Assembly: GCF_002591895.1 (NCBI RefSeq)
Contig: NZ_NISX01000012.1
Location: 1-64,000 of the forward strand
Reading direction: 5' to 3'
Length of the DNA stretch: 64,000 nt
DNA from: Lacimicrobium alkaliphilum
GTDB lineage: Bacteria > Pseudomonadota > Gammaproteobacteria > Enterobacterales > Alteromonadaceae
In this document: piece after piece, positions 28,720 to 38,595 of the stretch
How the letters are laid out: each line of letters opens with the position of its first letter
How positions within the stretch are numbered: the first letter of the stretch is position 1
Notes under the pieces: model-generated
Databases searched by the model: none
What the model was told of the DNA's origin: nothing
The model's input: only the letters and a program-made list of their open reading frames with translations
Position numbers and translations under genes: made by a program

Positions 28720-28814
28720 TACGCTATAGCGTAAATAATGGAAATATACGCTACAGCGATAATTCTGTCAATATACGCCAAGGCGTAATAATTGGTATAT
28801 TACGCTGCAGAGTA
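28720..28814 (-). promoter_or_regulatory. Four hipBA operators at exact 27-bp spacing
   Basis: Palindromes of the form TACGC-N4-GCGTA begin at 28720, 28747, 28774 and 28801, each 14 bases long and exactly 27 bases apart. The first and third have perfect arms; the second ends GCGAT and the fourth GAGTA. Site 2 overlaps the promoter spacer and -10, site 1 lies just past the start point, site 3 sits just behind the -35. E. coli hipBA also has four operators but with a different sequence (TATCC-N8-GGATA). Autorepression by HipB or HipBA is the natural reading. Confidence 0.88.
28743..28771 (-). promoter_or_regulatory. Sigma-70 promoter of hipBA
   Basis: Read on the minus strand, TTGACA (28771-28766) and TATATT (28748-28743) are separated by 17 bases, close to the ideal promoter. 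The start point should be near 28736, about 35 bases before the hipB ATG. Confidence 0.85.
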
Positions 28815-28972
28815 AATGTCCGTACTATCGCTTCAATATACTTTTTAAAAGCCGTTGACTTGCTGTGGATGTTAAAAAATCGCCGCCAGGCCAGATAGTT
28901 TGCCGACTGTTGTGTAGTCCCCCGTGCCAGCTGTTTATGCAGTCTGGCAGTCGTTGTGAATTTGGAGTGGTA

Positions 28973-30958
28973 TTAAACTCCCGCTTTTTTTAATCCCAGA
29001 ATAAGCAGGCGACGATCCAGCCAGGCCTTAAATCCATGCACTTTATCCAGCTGCATGCGCTGCAATAAAAAGGCGTAGTTTTCGCCAGCCGAGCCATAAA
29101 TCAGAGCCTGAAATAAGGTTTTTACTTTACCTAAGCGGGTTGAGGTGCGGGCTTTCAGGAGCTTCAGGGCTTTGCCAATCTTTAACTCATCCTCTGTGAA
29201 GTCACAGCCAAAGGGAAATGCCGGGAACAGCCCCTTTTGTTGAAAATCCCCCAGGATTCGCTCTATAGCCTGCGGTGTATTGTTTCGCCAAAGTGCCGGT
29301 AAGCTGAAATCCTGAGCGACTTTACCGGCCTTCTGCGCCTGTTTTAATAACCCTGGCTGGAATCTTGAGTCGGCAATGCGGATTAACGCCAGGTAAACCT
29401 GTTCGTCGGCTTTTCCGCGAAGATCGGCGATGCCGTATTCGGTGATAACGATATCACGCAGATGCCGCGGAATAGTGCAGTGAGCGTAGGAAAATAATAT
29501 ATTGGACAGCGTTTCGGTGCCTGAGGTGCGGGTGCTGCGTATGGTTAGTATGGAGCGGGCGCCTTCAAGTTCATGGGCCATGGCGACAAAGTTATATTGC
29601 CCGCCAACGCCACTTAACACCCGGCCATCTTCCAGCCCGTCAGAAACCGCGGCGCCATCCAGCGTGCATTGCATCGCGGAGTTGATAAAGCGGCCGGCAA
29701 CCCGCTGCGCCACCTTAAGGCGCTGATCGCCAAAGCGATGATCGTTAAGATCATTAATATAGTTCACGCTGCTCATGCAGATAAGCCTGCGCTGTTCGCC
29801 TGTCAGTTGCGCCAGTTTGTGATAAAAATCTCTGGGCCCCAGATAAAATCCGCCATGCATGACAACACCCTGTCGTAACCGGGCATCATCGTTGTGCTTT
29901 GGATCTAAAACCCCCTGGTTGATCTGCTCCTGTAGCCCGGCGTCTGGATAAACCTTCCGGCTCAGGATGCCTGCTTCCAGCAGATGGATAAAACCATCTA
30001 CCATCATCTCACTACAACCATACAGGCCTTTTTTAAACGGGGCGGTACCACCGTATTCTTCGGCGACCGGGAAACGCTCTGCGACTCTAAGATTACGGTA
30101 AAGTTGTTGCCAGTAGTCGTTATTCTGATGCCGCAGGCAGGTGCTGTAGATTAATGCCGAGCCTAATGAACCGATACCAACCTGCAATGTACCACCATCT
30201 TTCAGCAGGCTGCTGGCATAAAAACCAATCATATGATCCTGAGCACTGATCGGAGTTTGCGGGACGGAGAAAAGAGGATACTCCGTTTCTTTATTGTGTA
30301 GTACAAGGTCAAACGTGGTGACAGGAACAGCAGCATCGGGGCCGAAAAAAGGCAGATTGCTATTACACTCCGCTACCAAAGCTATCGGCTTGTCTTTGGT
30401 TTCTGCTGCCCGCAGATTCCGGAATAAATCCAGTGACAAATCAGGGTTACAACTGAGGCTGAACTGCTGCGGATAATCGGGGGCTGTATCAGGCGCGACC
30501 AATTGCCCGACAACATTAACACCCAGTGCGATTAAATCACGCATCGCGTGAGTGTAATTGGTGCAGATATACCGGCGCTGCTGTTCAGGATGATTGAGAA
30601 AATTACCGGCCTGGAAGAAAAACTCTGAAACCTTAACGTTGTCAGGCAGTTCACGATTGAGCACATCTCTGGCATACGCCAGCTCAGGTATATCGCCGTA
30701 CAGACGTGCAACAAAAGGATCCATAAAGCGCTTTTCGAGACCCTGGGAAGGCTTCGGCGGCACCAGTGACAGCGCAGTGACAATATGCAGCTCTATGCTG
30801 GGATCTTGTTTGGCGCGCCGATATAAGGCGTTAGCAAAATGAACGGGCTTGCCCAAACCGAGCGGCAGACCCAGGGTAATTTTCTTGCCGACCCGTTGAA
30901 TGACCTGGTCAACGCCTACATTGCTGCTGAAAACTCTTTGTGGGCGCTCCTGGGTCAT
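28973..30958 (-). CDS. Acetyl-CoA hydrolase/transferase family protein
   Basis: A 661-residue protein of the acetyl-CoA hydrolase/CoA-transferase superfamily. It keeps the family parts GKKITLGLPLGLGKPVHFANALY near the start, GIGSLGSALIYS in the middle, and VGGQYNFVAMAHELEGARSI and VITEYGIADLRGK further on. These enzymes move or hydrolyse acyl-CoA thioesters; the exact substrate cannot be read here. It is longer than the usual 430-520 residues because of a middle insertion and a C-terminal extension, typical of a gammaproteobacterial subgroup. ATG at 30958 is favoured over 31012. Confidence 0.85.
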   Translation of the reverse strand: MTQERPQRVFSSNVGVDQVIQRVGKKITLGLPLGLGKPVHFANALYRRAKQDPSIELHIVTALSLVPPKPSQGLEKRFMDPFVARLYGDIPELAYARDVLNRELPDNVKVSEFFFQAGNFLNHPEQQRRYICTNYTHAMRDLIALGVNVVGQLVAPDTAPDYPQQFSLSCNPDLSLDLFRNLRAAETKDKPIALVAECNSNLPFFGPDAAVPVTTFDLVLHNKETEYPLFSVPQTPISAQDHMIGFYASSLLKDGGTLQVGIGSLGSALIYSTCLRHQNNDYWQQLYRNLRVAERFPVAEEYGGTAPFKKGLYGCSEMMVDGFIHLLEAGILSRKVYPDAGLQEQINQGVLDPKHNDDARLRQGVVMHGGFYLGPRDFYHKLAQLTGEQRRLICMSSVNYINDLNDHRFGDQRLKVAQRVAGRFINSAMQCTLDGAAVSDGLEDGRVLSGVGGQYNFVAMAHELEGARSILTIRSTRTSGTETLSNILFSYAHCTIPRHLRDIVITEYGIADLRGKADEQVYLALIRIADSRFQPGLLKQAQKAGKVAQDFSLPALWRNNTPQAIERILGDFQQKGLFPAFPFGCDFTEDELKIGKALKLLKARTSTRLGKVKTLFQALIYGSAGENYAFLLQRMQLDKVHGFKAWLDRRLLILGLKKAGV

Positions 30959-31196
30959 AGTGAAACTCTTTTGTCTTTGCGTACAGGCTATCAGCTTATC
31001 TGCTGCAGACAAAGCTCAGGCAATGGGAGGTTTGGCGCCTGTGCGTTATCAAAGGTGACTATAAAGGCCGACATGGCTTGTTTAGAATATTGGCTGTCAG
31101 AGAGGCGAAATTGCCGAGGAAGAAAATTTTGGTCACGGTGAGTTCAGGGAGTCACCAGATGTTAGTGATGGCTCTCGGTAGAGTGACTGGAAGAGA

Positions 31197-31273
<77 letters not shown>

Positions 31274-31601
31274 TTTCAGATTGAGCCCGGACGTGGAATC
31301 TGTCAGTGGTTGAAACCGGTAAGGCCCAGGCGCGGCGTACTATGCCGCAAACAGCAGGTGAAATCAATCCGGATCTGTTGTTTAGGGCGGCATTTTTGTG
31401 CACAACGCCTGTTCGGATAAAGTAATCAAATATGCCTTATCGGGTCCGGAGGGATTCGGGCGCGGGGCAAGTCTCTTGCTTTCTGATTTGAGCCAATCTC
31501 CCTTTGCGTGAGTATTAAAAGGTTGTAGGGCACTGATTAACCGTTATAATCTTGGCCCAGAAAAAATTGTTTATACAGACCAGTGGCAGTGGGAGTCCGT
31601 A
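31274..31601. other. Intergenic region between tRNA-Arg and the cytochrome gene
   Basis: About 330 bases without a gene. The left end must carry the leftward tRNA promoter, which I could not pin down. The right end holds a clear rightward promoter (31523-31550). Nothing else is recognisable. Confidence 0.5.
31523..31550 (+). promoter_or_regulatory. Sigma-70 promoter of the cytochrome c5 gene
   Basis: TTGTAG (31523-31528) and a perfect TATAAT (31545-31550) are 16 bases apart, about 50 bases before the start codon. Confidence 0.65.
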
Positions 31602-32003
31602 GTGAAGATTAAAACGTTAATGATTTTTGGAATTGGATTGATAGTGGCGTTTGCCGGTCAGGCATACGATTCTTCAGATGATGCCATTAAAGATCGCATT
31701 AAACCTATTGGTCAGGTGCGGGTTGCCGGTGCTGAAGCCGAAACTGCAGCTGCAGATTCGGGCCCGCGTTCAGGTCAGGAAATTTATCAGACTTCCTGTT
31801 TCGCCTGTCACGGAACCGGTGCCATGGGCGCGCCAAAATCAGGTGTGGCGGATGACTGGAAGCCACGTATGGAGCAAGGGTTTGACACCATGCTGAGTAA
31901 TGCCATTAATGGCATTGGCGCGATGCCACCAATGGGAACCTGTGCGAATTGTTCAGATGATGATATCAAAGCGGCTATCGAACATATGATCGATGGGCTC
32001 TAA
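31602..32003 (+). CDS. Cytochrome c5 family protein
   Basis: A 133-residue periplasmic monohaem cytochrome c. A signal peptide (about 1-21, ending GQA) precedes a low-complexity linker and one cytochrome domain. The haem site is CFACH and the distal ligand lies in MPPMG. The pair of cysteines in GTCANCSDDD near the C-terminus is the disulfide typical of cytochrome c5. It starts at GTG 31602 with GGGAG upstream. It is a single gene with its own promoter and terminator, and carries electrons in respiration; its partner oxidase is not in the window. Confidence 0.92.
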   Translation: MKIKTLMIFGIGLIVAFAGQAYDSSDDAIKDRIKPIGQVRVAGAEAETAAADSGPRSGQEIYQTSCFACHGTGAMGAPKSGVADDWKPRMEQGFDTMLSNAINGIGAMPPMGTCANCSDDDIKAAIEHMIDGL

Positions 32004-32037
32004 TCTATTCAAAGATAAGTAATTTCTGAGTAACACA

Positions 32038-32062
32038 GGCCACCTTTTTGGTGGCCTTTTGT
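32038..32062 (+). terminator. Rho-independent terminator after cytochrome c5
   Basis: GGCCACC-TTTTT-GGTGGCC hairpin followed by TTTTGTT. Confidence 0.9.
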
Positions 32063-32143
32063 TATCAATTGCGCTATTTTTGTCCGGTTGGCGATACTAA
32101 TATAAAGACATAAAACAAATAACTCGCTTTCATAAAAGGCATT

Positions 32144-34765
32144 ATGAGCAACGACAAAAATGCTGAAGCCCTTAGTGCAGAGGAGTTACGGGCACTTGTA
32201 CCGAAGCTTCAGCAACTGACAGAAAAATACAGACAGGCAGAGACTTTACAAAAGGCTCTGTTTGATATTTCCGAACTCGCTAATTCTGTGAGTGAGCTGT
32301 CGCGCCTGTATCCCGCTATTCACGATATTATCAGTGGCATGATGAATGCCCGCAATTTTTTTGTTGCCTTGTATGAACAGAATACTGAATTGGTGGACTT
32401 CGTTTACTTTGTTGATGAATTCGACGAGCTGAATGTTCGCCAGTTGCCCTCATCTGTTTTGAAAAAGGGTATAACAGGCCACGTATTGCGAACCGGTGAG
32501 CCGTTGTTCCTGCCCAAAGAAACTTATAAACAACATCTGAAGCATATTGGCGCAGAAGAGCTCGGTTCAGATCCTGTAGATTGGATTGGTGTGCCGTTAA
32601 AGCGTGGTACTCAGGTAATTGGTGCCATGGTGGTGCAGAGTTATGATGAATCAGTGCGTTACGGCGAGCAGGATCTGGAATTGCTGGTGTTTGTCTCCCA
32701 GCATATCGTTAACGCGGTGGATCGTGTCAAGAGCCGTGAGATAACCGAGAAAACCATTCGTGAACGCACCCGCCAGCTGCGTACTATTAATGAAGAGCTG
32801 CAGGAAGAGATTCAGGAACGACAGAAGATTGAATCTCTGCAACAAGCCCTTTTTGAGATATCTGAGCTGTCTGCGAATGTCGAAGGCGACATGCTGTCTT
32901 TTTATGCCAGCCTGCATGACATTTTGTCGCGTTTGCTGAGTGCGCCCAACTGCTATGTGGCGCTACTTGATGACAAGAGCCAGCACCTCGAGTTTCCCTA
33001 TTACAGTGATGAAAAAGAGCAGCAGATTGAATCCCGGCCGCTGGGTAAGGGGCTGACCGAGTATGTACTGACTACCGGGCAGGCTGCGTTGATTGATCTT
33101 CCAAGAGCCCGGGCCCTGGCATCCAGTGGTGAACTGGATGATGAAGTCAGTGAGCGGATGATTGAACGGAACAACTGTTGGCTCGGTTCACCCCTGGTTG
33201 TCGAAGGGGATATTTCCGGGGTCATTGCCGTACAGACGTACGAAAATGATAAAGGCTATTCCCTTAAGGATCTGGAGTTACTGAAATTCGTTTCCCATCA
33301 TATTGCAGTGGCTATGGAGCGAAAACGGGCCGCCGAAGCGACTCAGGAAATGAATCAGCAACTGGCTGATAAAGTGAAAGCGCGTACCGAGGAATTATAT
33401 AAAACGAATCAGCATCTGAAAAAGCAGATCGAAGAGCGTAAAGAAATAGAGCTCAAGTTAATCCATGATGCCCATCATGATGCTCTGACTGACCTGCCAA
33501 ACCGGGTACTCTTTACAAACCGCCTGGAACTGGGGGTTGCTAATAAGAAGCGTCATCCGGAACACAATTTTGCGGTACTTTTTATCGACCTCGACAGATT
33601 TAAACTGATCAACGACACCATTGGTCATCATGCTGGCGATATGTTCCTGATCGAGGTGTCTAAGCGCATTGGTCAGTGTATTCGTGGCCATGATTTGCTC
33701 GCCCGGCTCGGTGGCGACGAGTTTGTCATTCTGCTGGATTGTCTTGACCATGAAGACGATGCAGAAGAGGTCGCAACCCGCATTATCGAGTTACTGGGTA
33801 AGCCCTTTATCCTGGATGACAAAGAAATGTACTCGGGCGCCAGTATCGGCATCGCATTTCTGCAAAGCTGGTACTCGAATGCTGATGAAGTGATTCGTGA
33901 TGCTGATGCCGCTATGTATCAGGCCAAGGCCTTCGGGCGAGGCCGTTATATGACATTTGATTCGAGTATGCGTGACCGGCTGCTCGAAGAAGTGGAGCTG
34001 GAGAGTGAATTCCGGCGTATGCTCAAGGAGGGGTTGTTTGAATGCTTCTGTCAGCCTACCGTTGATCTTACCAGTAACGAATGGATCTATCTGGAGTGCT
34101 ATATCCGCTGGTTACACCCGACGCTGGGCAAGGTGAAAAGAGAGCAATTCTGGAATGTGGCGGAGCATACCGGGCTGACCATAGAGATGGATAACTTTAT
34201 GCTCGAAAAGGCCTGTGAAAGTCTGAGTAAGCTCCAGTCTGAGGCAACTAAGCCCCTGCGCGTTGCCATGAACCTGAGTATTAATCATATTTTACAGACC
34301 AAGCTTGTAACTCAACTTCTCAATCAGCTCGGTGAATACCATATTTCACCTGAACAACTGGTATTGGAATTTGATGAGAATGCTCTGAATCAGCGCTCTC
34401 AACACGTATTACCGGCGTTGAAGAAGCTTAAAAAGGCGGGTGTGACCCTGGTGCTGGATAATTTCGGAAGTGGCCTGGCATCATTGAGTTATCTGTATTC
34501 CTACCCCTTTGATTATGTGAAGATCGACCATCGATTTGTGAAATCTCTGCCCAGGTCTCAAAAGAATCTTAAGATGATTCAATCTGTCCTGAGTATTGCC
34601 GAACACCTGGGTTTCAAGTTGATTGCTGAAGGTATTGATCGGGAAGAGCAGTTAGCGGCGCTACGTGAAATTGGTTGTGAACTGGGGCAGGGGAATATTG
34701 TGGTACAGGCTCAACGACTGGAAGACTTACAGCCTAAAGACATTGGTGTAGTGGTCGCCGGTTAA
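32144..34765 (+). CDS. GAF-GAF-GGDEF-EAL protein with a degenerate EAL domain
   Basis: A cytoplasmic protein of 873 residues. Two GAF sensor domains (about 55-200 and 245-400) are each followed by a coiled-coil-like helix with similar wording (RQLRTINEELQEEIQERQKIE and its counterpart RTEELYKTNQHLKKQIEERK). The GGDEF domain (about 440-600) keeps RLGGDEF, so diguanylate cyclase activity is plausible. The EAL domain (about 615-865) is worn: EAL reads ECY, and the metal-binding DDFG reads DNFG. It retains MNLS, the KID lysine and AEGID. I expect a cyclase with a c-di-GMP-binding or silent EAL domain rather than a phosphodiesterase. AAAGG stands four bases before the ATG. Confidence 0.92.
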   Translation: MSNDKNAEALSAEELRALVPKLQQLTEKYRQAETLQKALFDISELANSVSELSRLYPAIHDIISGMMNARNFFVALYEQNTELVDFVYFVDEFDELNVRQLPSSVLKKGITGHVLRTGEPLFLPKETYKQHLKHIGAEELGSDPVDWIGVPLKRGTQVIGAMVVQSYDESVRYGEQDLELLVFVSQHIVNAVDRVKSREITEKTIRERTRQLRTINEELQEEIQERQKIESLQQALFEISELSANVEGDMLSFYASLHDILSRLLSAPNCYVALLDDKSQHLEFPYYSDEKEQQIESRPLGKGLTEYVLTTGQAALIDLPRARALASSGELDDEVSERMIERNNCWLGSPLVVEGDISGVIAVQTYENDKGYSLKDLELLKFVSHHIAVAMERKRAAEATQEMNQQLADKVKARTEELYKTNQHLKKQIEERKEIELKLIHDAHHDALTDLPNRVLFTNRLELGVANKKRHPEHNFAVLFIDLDRFKLINDTIGHHAGDMFLIEVSKRIGQCIRGHDLLARLGGDEFVILLDCLDHEDDAEEVATRIIELLGKPFILDDKEMYSGASIGIAFLQSWYSNADEVIRDADAAMYQAKAFGRGRYMTFDSSMRDRLLEEVELESEFRRMLKEGLFECFCQPTVDLTSNEWIYLECYIRWLHPTLGKVKREQFWNVAEHTGLTIEMDNFMLEKACESLSKLQSEATKPLRVAMNLSINHILQTKLVTQLLNQLGEYHISPEQLVLEFDENALNQRSQHVLPALKKLKKAGVTLVLDNFGSGLASLSYLYSYPFDYVKIDHRFVKSLPRSQKNLKMIQSVLSIAEHLGFKLIAEGIDREEQLAALREIGCELGQGNIVVQAQRLEDLQPKDIGVVVAG

Positions 34766-34766
34766 C

Positions 34767-34908
34767 CAGTTATCAGTTCCCAGTCCTCAGTGGTCAGACA
34801 GGGACTATATCTTTATGATTATCCTGGATCCTGCAGATGTGCTACCGCCCGTGAGTCAACCGCCGAATCCAGGATTATATCAACTGAAACAGATACGACT
34901 GATAACTG
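34767..34908. repeat. Nested inverted repeat between convergent genes
   Basis: CAGTTATCAGT at 34767-34777 pairs with ACTGATAACTG at 34898-34908; inside, ATCCTGGAT (34821-34829) pairs with ATCCAGGAT (34867-34875). The flanks are simple 'ctgataactga' sequence. It could be a miniature element or a bidirectional termination structure between the GGDEF gene and rep. Confidence 0.5.
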
Positions 34909-34927
34909 AATACTGATAGCTGAAAAC

Positions 34928-36940
34928 TCACTTGTTCAGCAGATTACGCAGGTTGGCAATACCTGTTTGTCCTTTTTGCTGGCGCTGTTCAGCACTGACC
35001 TTCGGCTTTTTATCTTCCCAGACTAAGTCATCCTGAGGTAATTCGTACAAAAAGCGACTCGGTTCAGGGTTCAGGAGTTCGCCATATTGGCGTCTTTCCC
35101 GTGTCAGGGTAAAAAACAGCTCACGCTGTGCCCGGGTTACACCTACATAGGCCAGTCGACGTTCCTCTTCTATATTATCTTCATCAATACTGCTTTGGTG
35201 TGGCAGCAACCCTTCTTCCATGCCAACCATAAATACATAGGGGAATTCCAGGCCCTTGGATGCATGTAATGTCATCAACTGAACCTGATCGGTATCTTCT
35301 TTATCTTCCCCCCGTTCCATCATGTCCCTTAAGATCAATCGGTTAACCACCTCTGGCAAGGTCATCGGAGGTTCAAGCTCATCGCCTTCGAGCATATTAG
35401 TGATCCAGCCAAACAGTGTGCTGATATTACTCATGCCCATTTCCGCAGCTTTGGGGCTGGTACTGGTGGCATACAGCCATTCTTCATACTGCATGCTTTT
35501 GATCATTTCCCGGATCCCTGCCTGAGTATCGCCCCGCATTACATTGTCGGCGAGCCCGACAATCCAGCGGTTGAAATTCTCGATCGCTGTCAGACCTTTG
35601 CCGGATATAACGCTTCCCAGTTGTGGATGACAGGCCGCTTCAAACAGCGATACGTGCAGTTCGTTGGCGAAATTTCCCAGTTTTTCAAGGGTTGCGCGGC
35701 CAATGCCACGGGTAGGGGTATTGATGATCCGCAACAAGGCATTGTCATCGTCCTGATTCACCAACAGACGCAGATAGGCCATGATGTCTTTTACCTCAGC
35801 GCGGGCAAAGAATGACATGCCACCATTTATCTTGTAAGGAATACGATTACTCATCATCACCTTTTCAAACAAGCGTGACTGATGATTACCCCGATACAAG
35901 ACTGCATAGTCTTTATATTGAGTATTGTTCATAAACTTGTGCGCCATCAGTTCTGCCACTACCCGCTCAGCTTCGTGATCCTCATTTTTTGCCAGCAGGA
36001 TCTTGAGGGGCTCGCCATAACCCAGTTCTGAATACAGCTTCTTGTCAAAAACATGGGGGTTGTTCTGGATGAGGATATTAGCGCAGTGAAGAATACGTCC
36101 CGAAGAGCGATAATTCTGCTCCAGTTTGACCACTCTGAGCGCAGGGAAATCTTTTTGCAGCAGCACCAGGTTCTGTGGCTTAGCGCCACGCCAGGAGTAT
36201 ATGGACTGGTCGTCATCACCAACCACGGTAAAACGAGCCCGTTCTCCGACTAGCAGGCGCACCAGTTCATACTGACTGGTATTGGTATCCTGGTACTCAT
36301 CTACCAGCATATAGCGTATGCGCTTTTGCCACTTCAGGCGTACATGCTCTTTATGCCTTAGAAGCAAGGTTGGCAACATAATCAGATCGTCGAAATCTAA
36401 TGCGTTGTAGGCCCGCAGGTTTTGTTGGTAGCGGAGGTAAAACTGGGCGAACTCCAGTTCGCCAGCAGACAGTGCCTTTTTCTGCAGTTGCTCCGGCATA
36501 ATCAGGTCATTCTTCCATGAAGAGATGCAGTTTTGTAACAGGAATAATTGTTCTTTATCACCGTCCAGCTTTTCCATGGTCAGATCTTTAAGCAATGCCA
36601 TGCTGTCTTTGTCATCAAACAGGGAAAACCCGGGTTTAAGACCGATTTCTTTCACCTCAGACTTGATAATGTTGAGACCGAGGGTGTGAAAGGTAGAGAT
36701 TTTGAGCCCACGGGACTCCTGCTTGCCCAATGTCAGGGCAACACGTTCTTTCATTTCCCGTGCAGCTTTATTGGTAAAGGTTACCGCGAGGATATAACGG
36801 GCGGGTACATCACAATCACGCACCAGATACGCAATTTTATTGGTAATCACCCGGGTTTTCCCGCTGCCGGCACCGGCAAGCACCAGACAAGGTCCTGAAA
36901 TAAAGGTGACCGCCTGATTTTGTGCCTGGTTAAGTTTCAT
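34928..36940 (-). CDS. rep: ATP-dependent DNA helicase Rep
   Basis: A 670-residue superfamily-1A 3'-5' helicase that clears protein roadblocks ahead of the replication fork. Motif I is [13 protein letters not shown] (about 22-34), motif [10 protein letters not shown], motif [15 protein letters not shown], motif [10 protein letters not shown], and motif [17 protein letters not shown] and [10 protein letters not shown]. The start [11 protein letters not shown] and the length match Rep rather than UvrD. Its ATG overlaps the epmA stop by four bases (ATGA). Confidence 0.96.
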   Translation of the reverse strand: MKLNQAQNQAVTFISGPCLVLAGAGSGKTRVITNKIAYLVRDCDVPARYILAVTFTNKAAREMKERVALTLGKQESRGLKISTFHTLGLNIIKSEVKEIGLKPGFSLFDDKDSMALLKDLTMEKLDGDKEQLFLLQNCISSWKNDLIMPEQLQKKALSAGELEFAQFYLRYQQNLRAYNALDFDDLIMLPTLLLRHKEHVRLKWQKRIRYMLVDEYQDTNTSQYELVRLLVGERARFTVVGDDDQSIYSWRGAKPQNLVLLQKDFPALRVVKLEQNYRSSGRILHCANILIQNNPHVFDKKLYSELGYGEPLKILLAKNEDHEAERVVAELMAHKFMNNTQYKDYAVLYRGNHQSRLFEKVMMSNRIPYKINGGMSFFARAEVKDIMAYLRLLVNQDDDNALLRIINTPTRGIGRATLEKLGNFANELHVSLFEAACHPQLGSVISGKGLTAIENFNRWIVGLADNVMRGDTQAGIREMIKSMQYEEWLYATSTSPKAAEMGMSNISTLFGWITNMLEGDELEPPMTLPEVVNRLILRDMMERGEDKEDTDQVQLMTLHASKGLEFPYVFMVGMEEGLLPHQSSIDEDNIEEERRLAYVGVTRAQRELFFTLTRERRQYGELLNPEPSRFLYELPQDDLVWEDKKPKVSAEQRQQKGQTGIANLRNLLNK

Positions 36941-37923
36941 GCGTGATTAATACCAAAGCTGATAACATCGTCGATAGCGTTTTGGCCTAATGCCAGCATC
37001 ATCAGTCGATCAATGCCGACCGCCACACCGGCGCAATCCGGCAAGCCAGCATGAAGTGCGGCGAGCAGATGCGTATCAACGGGTTTCTCTTGTTTGCCGT
37101 TTTGTCGCCGCTTCAGATTATCCTGTTCGAAACGTTGCCGCTGTTCATCTGCATCGGTCAGTTCATGGAAACCATTGGCCAGTTCGACCCCCTGATAATA
37201 GAGCTCAAAACGTTCAGCCACACGAGCGTCTTCGGGACTAAGCCGGGCTAGTGCTGCCTGTGAGGCAGGGAAGTCATAAATAAAACAGGGTGCCTGCCGA
37301 CCAATTTGTGGTTCAATCACTTCACAAAACAGCAATTGTAAAAGCGTGTCTTTATCCTCTTCGTGTTCGGCCAGTTCGTTATGGCCCAGGCCAATAACGG
37401 CTTGTCGCAGAGTCTGTAGATCGGCGATCAGAGGATCTATGTTCAGATAGTGCACAAAGGCTTGTTGATAGCTAAGCCTGCTTGCGGCTGAGGTGTTGCA
37501 GATACGCTGCATCAGCTCATCCAGTTCCTGCATCAGCTGATGATGATCAAAGTCAGGCCTGTACCACTCGAGTATGGTGAATTCCGGATTATGAAAACGG
37601 CCGCACTCTTCATTACGAAAAGCCTTACAGATTTGATAAATTGAACCACTACCCGCTGCCAGTAAACGCTTCATGGCAAATTCCGGAGAGGTTTGCAGGT
37701 AAAGGGTCTTGCCGTTGGCTAAACCGGGGCCGGTATACCGCGTGCTGAAACTTTGCAGGTGCAGATCGGTCACCGTGGCCAGAGACAAACAGGGAGTTTC
37801 TACTTCCATCACCTTGCGGTGTGCAAAAAACTGTCTGATCTGTGCAATTAAACCGGCCCGTTGAGCTAATACTGATATTTGTGCGCTGGGACGCCAGCTA
37901 TTGTTGCCGACAGGGTCTGTCAT
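36937..37923 (-). CDS. epmA: EF-P--(R)-beta-lysine ligase EpmA
   Basis: A 328-residue class II lysyl-tRNA-synthetase-like enzyme without an anticodon-binding domain. It attaches (R)-beta-lysine to Lys34 of elongation factor P. Class II motifs are [18 protein letters not shown] (motif 1 region), [20 protein letters not shown] (motif 2) and [12 protein letters not shown] (motif 3). It lies between efp and rep on the same strand, with its modifier partner epmB across the efp promoter. Confidence 0.96.
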   Translation of the reverse strand: MTDPVGNNSWRPSAQISVLAQRAGLIAQIRQFFAHRKVMEVETPCLSLATVTDLHLQSFSTRYTGPGLANGKTLYLQTSPEFAMKRLLAAGSGSIYQICKAFRNEECGRFHNPEFTILEWYRPDFDHHQLMQELDELMQRICNTSAASRLSYQQAFVHYLNIDPLIADLQTLRQAVIGLGHNELAEHEEDKDTLLQLLFCEVIEPQIGRQAPCFIYDFPASQAALARLSPEDARVAERFELYYQGVELANGFHELTDADEQRQRFEQDNLKRRQNGKQEKPVDTHLLAALHAGLPDCAGVAVGIDRLMMLALGQNAIDDVISFGINHA

Positions 37924-37944
37924 GGAGATGAAGAATCCTGAAAA

Positions 37945-37970
37945 GATAAGCCCACCACAGGTGGGCTGTT
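37945..37970 (-). terminator. Possible terminator/attenuator after efp
   Basis: AGCCCAC and GTGGGCT (37949-37967) form a hairpin between efp and epmA. On the minus strand it is followed by TATCTTTTC. It may end part of the efp transcripts and lower expression of epmA and rep. Confidence 0.55.
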
Positions 37971-37985
37971 TGGGGATAATAACGC

Positions 37986-38555
37986 CTATTTCTGAGCCCG
38001 GGAAACATACTCGCCGCTGCGGGTATCGACCTTGATCACTTCGCCGGTTTGCACAAACAGTGGTACCCTGACTACAGCACCCGTTGCCAGTGTGGCGGGT
38101 TTACCGCCCGTTCCTGCGGTATCACCCTTGAGACCCGGATCCGTTTCGGTTATCTCCAGTTCGACGAAATTCGCCGGGGAAACGCTAATGGGGGCGCCAT
38201 TCCACAATGTCAGGGTACAGACATCGTTTTCTACCAGCCATTTGGCGTTGTCGCCAACGGCTTTGCTGTCTGCGGCAATTTGCTCGAAGGTTTCATTATT
38301 CATAAAGTGCCAGAATTCGCCGTCGCTGTATAAATAAGCGAGATCGATATCGATGACATCGGCACCGTCTACCGTATCACCGGACTTAAAGGTTTTTTCC
38401 AACACTTTTCCGGAGATCAGCTTGCGGATCTTAACCCGATTAAAAGCCTGTCCTTTTCCCGGTTTGACGTATTCATTTTCCATCACGTTACAGGGCTCAC
38501 CATCAAGCATGATTTTTAACCCAGCTTTAAACTCATTTGTGCTGTAAGATGCCAT
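37986..38555 (-). CDS. efp: Translation elongation factor P
   Basis: A 189-residue three-barrel factor that rescues ribosomes stalled at polyproline. The modified lysine is Lys34 in [10 protein letters not shown], in the context expected for beta-lysylation, which agrees with epmA and epmB being adjacent. ATG at 38555 follows GAGGAAAA; the frame up to 38582 is not family sequence. It is divergent from epmB, with about 40 bases between the starts. Confidence 0.97.
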   Translation of the reverse strand: MASYSTNEFKAGLKIMLDGEPCNVMENEYVKPGKGQAFNRVKIRKLISGKVLEKTFKSGDTVDGADVIDIDLAYLYSDGEFWHFMNNETFEQIAADSKAVGDNAKWLVENDVCTLTLWNGAPISVSPANFVELEITETDPGLKGDTAGTGGKPATLATGAVVRVPLFVQTGEVIKVDTRSGEYVSRAQK

Positions 38556-38595
38556 TTTTTCCTCATTACTATTCGAACGCACAGTACTGTCGCAG

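Noticed and set aside
28720-28814. Four evenly spaced repeats as a mini CRISPR array
   Set aside because: The repeats are 14-bp palindromes at 27-bp pitch interlaced with the hipBA promoter; there are no real spacers and no cas genes. They are operators.
28713-28898. 61-residue open frame with a nine-residue internal repeat
   Set aside because: The repeat is caused by the 27-bp operator array read as codons; no ribosome site.
34928-36940. UvrD instead of Rep
   Set aside because: The start, length and overall wording fit Rep better.
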